Position numbers and translations under genes: made by a program | Source: Henricia sp. BOLD:AAB3569 | Taxonomy: Eukaryota > Echinodermata > Asteroidea > Spinulosida > Echinasteridae | DNA: 64,000 nt | Assembly (NCBI GenBank): GCA_037783545.1 | Contig: JBBELK010000008.1 | Coordinates: forward strand, 759,001 to 823,000 | Direction: 5' to 3' | In this document: positions 56,720 through 64,000 of the stretch, in pieces | Position numbering within the stretch: position 1 is the stretch's first letter | Layout: each line of letters starts with the position of its first letter | The notes under the pieces: generated by a model | What the model was told of the DNA's origin: nothing | Databases searched by the model: none | What the model saw: only the letters and a program-made list of their open reading frames with translations

Positions 56720-57230
56720 GTCTTCTACACCTTGAAATGAACTCTGCCAGGGCTGTGATTGAACTGACCTGGGAACCATTCCTTAAGGACATAGTCAAGG
56801 TGTTAAACTTCACTTCCCCAAGGGCTCTGGAATACATTAAAAAAGGAAGCGACCACCACACTACTTGGGAAATCCTGGAAATTCTGTACATTGCCATAAC
56901 TGATGAACTTCGTGTGCCATACATCGACTTCTGCAGGACAAACTCGCTCAACCCCACTGTATTTGGTTACTGGGAGGACTATGACCCACTCGCCCGGACC
57001 CCAACTATTGGTTTTTGCAACAGATAGCACTTACATTCCTCCATGGCCTGATGCTTCTTCTGGATGGTGTTCGGAAGTGACACTTAAGGGCCATACAAGT
57101 CGCCAAGACAAAACTCATGCCTCTCTTCTTCGGAAGAAACCATCCAAGTTATCGAAAGATAATGGCCGCGGACATGTACATAATGGAGAAGATGCCCACC
57201 CCCCCCCCCCCCCTCCCCCCCACAGATGAA
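56720..57230 (+). pseudogene. DUF6589-type protein fragment
   Basis: After a CTTCTCCCAG acceptor the frame reads GLLHLEMNSARAVIELTWEP, then a Gly-Ser-Asp-His-His-x2-Trp motif (GSDHHTTWEILEILYIA), and DELRVPYIDFCRT. These match the C-terminal part of DUF6589 proteins (…WEPFL…GGDHHxxWQI…). The frame changes near 56990-57000 (DPNYWFLQQIALTFLHGLML follows in another frame), then a TGA interrupts near 57081. The last recognisable block is LMPLFFGRNHPSYRKI. DUF6589 has no known function and often occurs in transposon-rich contexts. The tail runs into a C homopolymer. Confidence 0.55.
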
Positions 57231-57286
57231 ATAAATTACTTTGAACTCCCTTTTTTTTCAGTAGAACCTCTTTAGTGGGGCACTAC

Positions 57287-57317
<31 letters not shown>

Positions 57318-57530
57318 ACGCATGCCTGGAGGAAGTGAACAATTTACCAGCTGCTGGCACACACGGAATCTCAAAGCGTGGTCTAGGACTGTACAGATGA
57401 TGTGAAACGGGTGAGCAGTGAGTAAGTACTTTAGGTATGATACCAGCCAAAACAGCTGACAAACCAACGATGTGCACCGTAAAGCCGCCCTGTTCTATGT
57501 CGTCGCAAGGTCGACTTGTGGTCTGCTTAA
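57231..57530. other. No gene; long C and G homopolymers nearby
   Basis: A C run (about 57199-57228, with one T) and a G run of about 25 bases or more (about 57291-57315) frame this piece. Proline- or glycine-rich ORFs here are homopolymer artefacts. Confidence 0.6.
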
Positions 57531-57662
57531 AGGCACAGGCTCGTCAGCAAGCAAGCGTGCTAAATTCGTGCCACGAAATACGCAGATCCATAGCAAAGGC
57601 GTGGAGCTGCGTATTTCGTAGTAAGAATTTGGCGCGCGCGCACTGCTGACGAGCCTGTGCCT
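57531..57662. mobile_element. TTAA-flanked palindromic MITE, 132 bp
   Basis: The ends AGGCACAGGCTCGTCAGCA and the complement TGCTGACGAGCCTGTGCCT are flanked by TTAA at 57527-57530 and 57663-57666. The whole element is a near-palindrome around GCAGATCCATAGCAAAGGC. It is the simple form of the compound copy at 42891-43126. Confidence 0.8.
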
Positions 57663-57860
57663 TTAAGACACGGCCTAAATCGAAAATGATGTAGTAAATA
57701 AATGTAAATGACACGAAATGACAGTAGACAGAGGAAACGCAACAGTACAAAAAAATTTTTGTAACGTTTATTTGTCAATTTTCGAAACGGGCTCAAAGCC
57801 GCAAAGATACAAGTTGACTTAAGGTTTTCAACAAGTTAAATCAGAAAGTGTCGTCTGAGT

Positions 57861-58300
57861 CTAAGACCGAACAAAATACAATCCAGCACATCGGGCGTGC
57901 ACCCAGTAGTCACAGTTGTCATGGTGCGGATCATCATCAAAAACATCGCACGCCATCCACTGATTCTGACGGCCGTGTTTCTTACGAAGGGCCTTGTCTT
58001 CGGGGGAGTTGTAGATTACGTTGCAGGTGGCGCATTTGTTTTGTGTTTGTTGTGTGATTTGTACAATAGACAAGCGCGTTTTCTTTCCGAGCATCCCGAC
58101 GATGGGTGTCGGCTTTGGGACCGGCGTTTGATTCGGTGTCGCAGTTGCAGCAGTCGATGGAGGTGTCTTCGTTGGTGTGTATATCGGCTGCGATTCCTTT
58201 TTGTTCGACTTGGCACATCTCCCACTCAAACGTTTCCAGAGCTTTTCTTCAAAACTGTTCAAGCTATCAACTTGAAACTTGGTAGGAACACCAACGCCCA
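57861..58300 (-). CDS. Cys/His zinc-finger C-terminal exon or fragment (PHD-like)
   Basis: The - strand frame has a Thr/Pro-rich linker (YTPTKTPPSTAATATPNQTP) and then a C-terminal Cys/His cluster: CATC, a 20-odd-residue loop, WMACD, CDYWVHARC, ending a few residues later at a stop. The C-x2-C...C...C-D-x-W-x-H-x2-C order resembles degenerate PHD-like fingers found at the C-terminus of transposase-derived or nuclear proteins. The upstream end of the open frame lies in the 58306-58391 MITE, so the true start or splice site is unknown. It could be a last exon of a host gene or part of a DNA transposon. Confidence 0.45.
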
Positions 58301-58305
58301 TGTCA

Positions 58306-58391
58306 CTATGAGCAACTAACAATGGAAATTGGGCACACACCATTGTTAATAACAATGGTTTGTGCCCAATTTCCATTGTTAGTTGCTTATA
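58306..58391. mobile_element. Palindromic MITE, copy 2
   Basis: It is the same palindrome as 51658-51744 (CTATGAGCAACTAACAATGG...), with TA at both edges. Its two halves differ by about three bases. Confidence 0.8.
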
Positions 58392-59060
58392 CTCACTGTG
58401 ACGTCATCGGGTATCAAATTACAAATAAAAAATAACCAAAATATGCATGTTTTAAAATGATTACGTCTGGAAAACCACGTGACCCATGATCTTTGTATTT
58501 GGCAGGCTTATAGATCAGATCATCTGACCCTTCATTCTGGGGTCAATTTGAGGTCAACGAAAACGAAAATCACAATTTATACACTTACCGAGCAACAATG
58601 CCCATCGAACCAAGCTGGATCTTTAGTAAATTAGATACAGACATAAGCCCTATGGCAGACTTTCACCAGCATGTATAGTATCATGATGGCATCAAGTGTG
58701 ACGTCACAATGACGTCATCAAATATACACAAATTATAATAGCCTAAAAATGACCAAACTATGCTTTAAAACGTTACCGTTTCGAAAACCAAGTGATATTC
58801 GTATTTGGCACACACACGGATCAGATCAGGACCTACAATTTTTTCCAGTGGGCATTTTCATCTGACCCTACCTTCTGGGGTCATTTCGAGGTCAAAGTTT
58901 AGCGAAAACGAACATCTCAGTTTTTGCACTCACTGGGCAACTTACTGACCGTCAAACCATACTGGATAGTCATGGAACCAAGATGTCAACTTAAAACTTG
59001 GTAGGAACATCAATCCTAGCCCCAAGGTGTACATACAAGTGTGACATCATGATGACGTCA
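58392..59060. repeat. Two diverged copies of a roughly 330-bp block with TGACGTCA motifs
   Basis: Both copies share, in order, TGTGACGTCA..GACGTCATCA, GACCAAAATATGC-like text, CGTTTCGAAAACCA, CTGACCCT...CTGGGGTCA and AACGAAAA. The composition and motifs recall the HINE-like family, but there is no terminal hairpin and CTAG. Confidence 0.55.
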
Positions 59061-59316
59061 TCAGGTGTCATTACCAAACAAATTTAGAATTTATCAAATA
59101 GTTTTGCTAAACAGGCACTTTATGAAATTGGCACCAGGTCACCGTGTGTTAATGTACTTTGTAACAAGGTTACTGTGCTTGGTAACTGTGCGTTACCAAG
59201 TACATGTAACACACGGTACAGATATAGTGTGAACTCTTTAAAAAATTAGCATAAAGAGTCCACGCCCATAAAACACATCGAGTACATAAAGAACAAGGCT
59301 ATGATCCAGCCTCGTC

Positions 59317-59566
59317 CGGGCGGTCGGGTTGGCGTAGTGGTTCTTTCCTCGCCTTTCACCTCTGGCGCCCCGAGTTCGAATCCGGGGCGTGTATGTGGAT
59401 TGATGGGTTTGCAGTCCCTACTTGATCGCGTGGGTTTTCCCCTGGGGAATTTCTCTGGGGGTTTTCCTCCCACTTCTAAAACTGCAACTCCTTTTTCGTC
59501 ATCTTAAGTTGATAATATAGTATAGTTAAAGATAAAACCGTATAGTTGATGGCATAAAGGGCAACA
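59317..59566 (+). mobile_element. tRNA-derived SINE, copy with complete head
   Basis: The head starts CGGGCGGTCGGGTTGGCGTA with a perfect box A (TGGCGTAGTGG) and box B (AGTTCGAATCC). The body and tail match the 28364 and 37758 copies to GGCATAAAGGGCAAC, lacking the final (ACA)n part. A 13-bp duplication ATCCAGCCTCGTC flanks it (59304-59316 and 59567-59579). Confidence 0.9.
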
Positions 59567-60034
59567 ATCCAGCCTCGTCTCGGGGTTTCTTAAGGAGTCC
59601 AGTCAGCACACCACATTTCATTTCAATCCATGATGATCCATTCCAAAAGCATGTTGAATTGACACTTAATACGACCCAAAAGGGTAACTAAATGCATTTT
59701 GCCACTATAAAGGCACTGTTAAAATAAAAGTACTGACAAAGGTAATGTAAAAAGATTGTGAAAGTGTTTGTTCATTTCCTAAAGATTTTACAATTATGAA
59801 TTGTCATGGTGTTTTCATCAAAAGAAAATTATCGTAGTACATGTACATGTATACAATGCTGGTGTGTTTTGTATGGAGGCAATTCCACGGTTGGTAACAT
59901 CACATTTTTAGCAATTTTCTAGAGTTCTTTTGTCTCTTCAATATGCAAGCCTTTCAGTTCTCCATTTTTGTATCATCGAGATTGCCCACCGATGCTCCAT
60001 GTTAACTTGCTCTAGCCTGTATTTTTGTTTATAT
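59567..60034. other. Foldback-end fragment, then no gene
   Basis: 59580-59690 resembles 17480-17580 (CGGGGTTTCTTAAGGAGTCC, TTTCATTTCAATCCATG, TGTTGAATTGACA), the right end of the 16692 foldback element. The rest is AT-rich without ORFs. Confidence 0.5.
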
Positions 60035-60489
60035 TGTGGCGAAACAGTCGCATGGGGGCGCAATCGCTGACCTAGTTCCAAAGCCATCGCCAGCGGTGCC
60101 GGACACATGAACGGTGTGTGCACGGCGCGTGATCCCCGCGTGGGGATCACATGGACAGCATGTGCTGACGACAGGCCGTAGCAGTGGGCATTTTTAGGCT
60201 GCGTGTTTAGTGTGATTTGGCGGGCTTGGAGAAAGGAACAGATCCAGAGAACAGGTCGGTAATTGCGAACCCAGGGCTTGATTTTAAGATTAATGTTAAT
60301 AAAAAGGAAAGAATTAGACCGAATGATTGAAAGGAGTTAATCGACAAGAGAGAGAAGGAATCAAAATAAACCATTATCTTTATCACAGAGACATATTGCT
60401 TCATCAAGACAGTTATTTCATTTATTGTGTCCGTTATTGTTATTTATTAGTTGCAGCGAAGACTTTAGGCCGCTCGAGTCAACGTTACA
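60035..60489 (+). repeat. Gypsy 5' LTR
   Basis: It starts TGTGGCGAAACAGTC and ends ACGTTACA (TG...CA), about 455 bp, with an AATAAA-type signal near 60366. A GATCCCCGCGTGGGGATC palindrome lies near 60129-60146. The LTR call rests on the TG/CA ends and the adjoining primer-binding site, since the partner LTR is outside the window. Confidence 0.65.
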
Positions 60490-60490
60490 T

Positions 60491-60508
60491 TGGTGGCAGC
60501 CGCGGGAT
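60491..60508 (+). promoter_or_regulatory. Primer-binding site candidate
   Basis: TGGTGGCAGCCGCGGGAT directly follows the LTR end. It starts with TGG, as needed to pair with the CCA end of a tRNA. Which tRNA is not clear from memory. Confidence 0.6.
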
Positions 60509-60544
60509 TTTAGCCCACATGTAAGACACATTAGGAGTTTAACT

Positions 60545-61010
60545 GGATGAAATACACCGGTAGTGGTTCTATACCGAGCCGGGGGGGAAAATCTACGGGG
60601 ACGGAGAGTCACTAAAATACACCGGTAGTGGTTTTATACCGAGCCGGGAGGGAAATCTACGGGGACGGAGAGTCACCAAGAAACCGGCAGTGGTTTATAC
60701 CGAGCCGGGGGGAAATCTACGGGGACGGAGAGTCACTAAAATACACCGGTAGTGATTTTATACCGAACCGGGAGGGAAATCTACGGGGACGGAGAGTCAC
60801 CAAGAAACCGGCAGTGGTTTATACCGAGCCGGGCGGGAAAGACGGGGACTGAGAGTCTCTAAAAATTGCCAGTGGTGTAAACCGAGGCACTTGTAAATAA
60901 CCAAATACGCCCGCGGGGAGCCGCCCGGAGCCAGACGTAGAGCCGCCCGGGTACAGAAGCAGAGCCGCCCGGAGACGCGGACAGAGCCGCCCGGAGACGC
61001 AACCAGAGCC
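60545..61010 (+). repeat. Tandem repeats in the gypsy leader
   Basis: About five units of roughly 62 bp (ACACCGGTAGTGGTTTTATA, CCGAGCCGGGAGGGAAATCT, ACGGGGACGGAGAGTCAC), alternating in two versions, are followed by GAGCCGCCCGGAGACGC repeats (60900-61010). They are untranslated leader sequence and could fold strongly, perhaps for packaging; that role is inference. Confidence 0.8.
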
Positions 61011-61082
61011 GCCGCGGAGTGGTTGGGCCGGCCGAATATTCATTTTAGAGTTATTTCGTTTATTCACTTACAACTGAGTAGC

Positions 61083-62762
61083 ATGGCATCCCCACAACCA
61101 AATCTATTGACGTTCCAACGCCTTCTGGAGGAAAGGTTTGAGGAGGTTACAAGAGAGATTGAACTAATCTCACAGAGCATACAGGAACAAAACAGTAGAC
61201 TGAAAAAGACTGTACCGGTTGGAGGAAGAACCAGTGGAGAGCCAACCAGCGAATCAGATGAGCGTCGTCAGATAGGTAGAACACCACGACAGGTTGAATT
61301 CAGCGGAACAGAATCCACAGGTGTCCGGCTGCCGAACAGCAGCGCTACTGACTTAAACACAGGAGGGGGTATGATGCCTAGAAGTGCAGCGGCAGTTCAA
61401 AAGGAATTGTTAGGAAGATTTGGAAACTCAAGCCCTCGGTACCCTTCGGCTTCAGAGAAGAAAAATGAATATTTGCAAAGGGCAACAGGGACGACAACAA
61501 ACCAATTTGTTTCCTCTTTTGACATCACCCCCGAACTACCACAGAGGGAATCGACCCGCAGACTGCTGGAAGGTGACATTATGTACGAGCAAAAGCACAG
61601 TTTGCCGACATGGACAGACGGGAACGGATCGGTTAGTTCCCCCATAAATGAGTTTTCCTCACCAAACTTTGTGGGCATTGCGCCAAACGTCTTGTCTGCC
61701 GAGAGTGGACATGGACAGACAAATTATAAACCAACCGAAGCAAGTGCACCGATGCCTGCGTTGAGGAGATCATCCCAGGGGGGTCAGCCACAAGAGCCCC
61801 GAAATGACGATGTCAGAGCTAGATCTAATCCGCAACTTTCTGAAGATCATCAAGCACTTTATAGCATGAAAGACAAGACATGGGAAAACAATGGGATCAG
61901 TACCAAGCGGACAGAAAGAGCTAGACCTTTAATCAAACCTGACAGGTATGATGGGAAAACCTCATGGCCGGCCTACCTAAAGCATTTTGAGCTTTGCTCA
62001 CAGCTCAATGAATGGAGTGACAGAGACAAGTTGCAGTTTTTGGCAGTGCTGTTAACTGGTTCAGCACAGCAGGTACTAAGTACAATGCCCCAAGATGCGA
62101 CGGGAGACTACAATAACTTGGTGAAAGCGCTGCAGGGCCGTTTCGACCCACTTGGAAGGAAGGAACTCTATAGGGCTCAACTCAGAAACCGCCGGCAGAA
62201 AAGTACAGACAACCTTGTAGAAATGGCTGAGGAGATCCGACGACTGGTGGAAAAAGTGTATGTGGACCTACCGGCTGAGAGCAAAGATCATATGGGGCGG
62301 GACCACTTTCTAGATGCGTTGGCGGATGGAGACATGAGAATAAGGGTTATCCAAATGAGAACAACAACACTTGATGGGGCCGTCGCAGCAGCAGTTGAAT
62401 TAGAAGCCCTTCAAAATGCAGAAAAAGAATGTCGGATGGTGGACCTGAAGAAAGCCAACGTGAGACAGGTTACCCCAACGGAAACAATTCAGGCCATTCA
62501 ACCACGTGCAGAGCAAGCCGATTTGCAGCAACAAATAATAAAAATTTCAGAACAGCTTGGGGAACTTCAACGACAGCTGAACAGAAGAAATTCAGGCGGG
62601 GGCCGGAGGTCAGACGGAAGGGGGCCTCAGTGCTATCAGTGCAAGGAGTATGGCCATATCAGACCGAACTGTCCCTTACTGGAAAGGAGTGATAGCACTA
62701 CACCAGCTCAGGCGAACGTCCAACAGTCTCAACACATTGAAAAACAGGGAAACTGCCAGTAG
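61083..62762 (+). CDS. Gypsy gag polyprotein
   Basis: The likely start is the ATG at 61083 ([19 protein letters not shown]). A coiled-coil-like N-terminus ([17 protein letters not shown]) and a long hydrophilic region precede a capsid-like block (about 61940-62420: [48 protein letters not shown]), and a zinc knuckle C-x2-C-x4-H-x4-C ([14 protein letters not shown]) near the C-terminus. The layout is that of a Ty3/gypsy gag, which forms the particle shell and binds RNA. Uninterrupted. Confidence 0.85.
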   Translation: MASPQPNLLTFQRLLEERFEEVTREIELISQSIQEQNSRLKKTVPVGGRTSGEPTSESDERRQIGRTPRQVEFSGTESTGVRLPNSSATDLNTGGGMMPRSAAAVQKELLGRFGNSSPRYPSASEKKNEYLQRATGTTTNQFVSSFDITPELPQRESTRRLLEGDIMYEQKHSLPTWTDGNGSVSSPINEFSSPNFVGIAPNVLSAESGHGQTNYKPTEASAPMPALRRSSQGGQPQEPRNDDVRARSNPQLSEDHQALYSMKDKTWENNGISTKRTERARPLIKPDRYDGKTSWPAYLKHFELCSQLNEWSDRDKLQFLAVLLTGSAQQVLSTMPQDATGDYNNLVKALQGRFDPLGRKELYRAQLRNRRQKSTDNLVEMAEEIRRLVEKVYVDLPAESKDHMGRDHFLDALADGDMRIRVIQMRTTTLDGAVAAAVELEALQNAEKECRMVDLKKANVRQVTPTETIQAIQPRAEQADLQQQIIKISEQLGELQRQLNRRNSGGGRRSDGRGPQCYQCKEYGHIRPNCPLLERSDSTTPAQANVQQSQHIEKQGNCQ

Positions 62763-62763
62763 C

Positions 62764-64000
62764 TGAGCCTGGGGGCCAAGACTCAGCTGTAGACACGGGG
62801 CCTATCATCACTCTTCAAAGGGAGGAGGTTAATGCCGTTGGAAGTGGGTTATTTCTAGATGCTACTTTGAATGGAGTAGAGGCAATACTTCTGGTCGACA
62901 CGGGGGCCTCGGTGTCAATTATATCTGAGAGAATAATCAATAAATGGTCAAAGAAGGAACAATGTAGCATTTCCAAAACTGACGTGGAAGTGAACGTCGC
63001 AAATAATATGAGTTTGGCGGTCTTGGGAGAAGTAACAGCGAATCTGAAGTTGGGTGGTCACCTAGTCTCTCACAAATTTATCGTCGCTGACATTAGCAAT
63101 GAGGTGCTTCTGGGTTTAGACTTCTTGCAATCTGAGAATTGCTCAATTGACATCACCAGCAATAGTCTGCAGTGGAGAGGAATAGAGTTACCTCTCAGGG
63201 ACACGTCCAATCGACAGCGGAGTTGTCGTGTGACCGTTACTGAAACGGTGGTAGTGCCGGCGCAGACAGAAATGGTGATAGCAGGAAGACTCAGCGAGGA
63301 TGAAAGAGGAGTGCCGTATGGGATGATTGAACCGGCCCTTGGTCTTGTCAAGAGGAATAAACTTATGCTAGCACCATCGCTAGTCAACACCAAGGAGGGG
63401 ACAGTGCCAGTAAGACTGATGAACCCAACCGACACTCAAGTGACTCTCTACAAAGGAACAACGGCAGGAACATTCCAACCAGTTGACGCAGTTGGGCCCA
63501 ACCTTGATACAGGAGAACAAGTGAAATCAGAGCAAATCAACATTGCAAGATCATGTGATGGTAGTATGAATCACAAAGGAGAACATGGACTAGTTCCCCC
63601 GCATTTGAATGATCTTTACCAGAGAAGTGCAGCTCACCTGAATGAAACTGAAGAAGCCAAGTTAAAGAAACTTCTGCTTAAGAACCAAGCACTGTTCTCG
63701 AAAGGAGACGGGGATATTGGTAAAACAAGTAACGTCAAGCACCGTATTGAGACCGGAAGTTCATCTCCTATAAAGCAGCCACCGAGAAGATTACCCCTCC
63801 ATCAGAGGGAAGTGGCCGGGAAGGAGATAAATGACATGCTAAAGAAAGGCGTCATCAAGCCAGCTTCAGGACCTTGGGCGTCACCCATCGTCCTAGTGAG
63901 GAAGAAAGACGGTAGTGTGAGATTCTGCGTGGACTATCGACGGCTGAATGCTGTAACGCGCAAAGATGCATACCCTATTCCGCGCATTGATGACACAATT
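62764..64000 (+). CDS. Gypsy pol: aspartic protease, then reverse transcriptase (cut by window end)
   Basis: The protease has the retropepsin motif [13 protein letters not shown] (about 62890-62930) and the later EVLLGLDFL flap-side motif. Reverse transcriptase begins with [20 protein letters not shown], then [19 protein letters not shown] and [13 protein letters not shown], and stops at the window edge before the catalytic YxDD. It starts near the gag stop in a different frame. Looks intact as far as seen. Confidence 0.85.

Larger units (their letters stand above)
60035..64000 (+). mobile_element. Ty3/gypsy LTR retrotransposon, 5' part, runs off the window
   Basis: Seen in order: a 5' LTR (60035-60489), a primer-binding site, a repeat-rich leader, gag with a zinc knuckle, an aspartic protease and the start of reverse transcriptase. 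The part inside the window looks whole; no breaks were seen. Gag and pol lie in different frames, as is known for families that use programmed frameshifting. The age cannot be judged because the 3' LTR is outside. Confidence 0.85.

Noticed and set aside
57258-57477. Proline-rich ORFs ending in PPPPPPPP
   Set aside because: They are caused by the G/C homopolymer and have no other coding features.

Overview
This is repeat-rich animal nuclear DNA. Spliced coding exons, tRNA-derived SINEs, DIRS-type and Ty3/gypsy-type elements and many foldback elements all point to a metazoan. Frequent TACATGTACATGTA and TAGGCCTAGGCCT strings and the mix of elements fit a marine deuterostome, most likely an echinoderm or a close relative; that last step is a guess from style, not a proof. 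No bacterial genes, rRNA genes or CRISPR arrays were seen.

Host coding sequence is sparse. The best gene runs on the + strand from 10257. Four short exons (10257-10332, 17672-17815, 18289-18366, 19502-19576) have good splice sites, all join in phase 1, and are all still open. A phase-compatible exon at 50951, Ala/Pro/Ser-rich and followed by a Myb/SANT-like (trihelix) domain, may be its far 3' end; the gene would then span about 41 kb with introns full of transposons. A single 43-codon exon at 36076-36204, a DUF6589 pseudogene at 56720 and a zinc-finger ORF at 57861 (- strand) are other protein-coding traces.

Layout. 1-4.4 kb: a CACTA/EnSpm transposase gene on the - strand, with four consistent exons and two in-frame stops. 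4.5-11.5 kb: MITEs, a 38-bp minisatellite, two related long-TIR elements and a 924-bp foldback element. 11.5-15.5 kb: a DIRS retrotransposon with inverted terminal repeats and internal complementary region. 15.5-17.5 kb: two large near-palindromes. 17.6-19.6 kb: host exons. 19.8-22.8 kb: a DIRS-like gag fossil and repeats. 22.8-26.6 kb: a roughly 120-bp satellite split by two Helentron/HINE-like elements. 28-31 kb: a SINE, a tyrosine-recombinase fossil and a 531-bp tandem duplication. 31.1-34.9 kb: a 3.75-kb element with about 480-bp TIRs and a minisatellite core, inserted in the second copy of that duplication. 36-42 kb: the single exon, two SINEs and a decayed DIRS/Ngaro-like element. 43.5-46.7 kb: three head-to-tail HINE-like copies in the opposite orientation. 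47-60 kb: the Myb/SANT exon, a second copy of the long-TIR element, small MITEs and a SINE. 60.0 kb to the end: the 5' part of a Ty3/gypsy element (LTR, primer-binding site, gag, protease, start of RT).

The observations I rate highest are: (1) the HINE-like repeats carry about 13 perfect direct-repeat-1 nuclear-receptor motifs (AGGTCAAAGGTCA) plus many CRE-like TGACGTCA palindromes; (2) the 3.75-kb long-TIR, minisatellite-bearing element has a clean empty site inside this same window; (3) a host gene with symmetrical phase-1 exons is nearly hidden by transposons; (4) there is a cluster of near-perfect foldback palindromes up to 890 bp.
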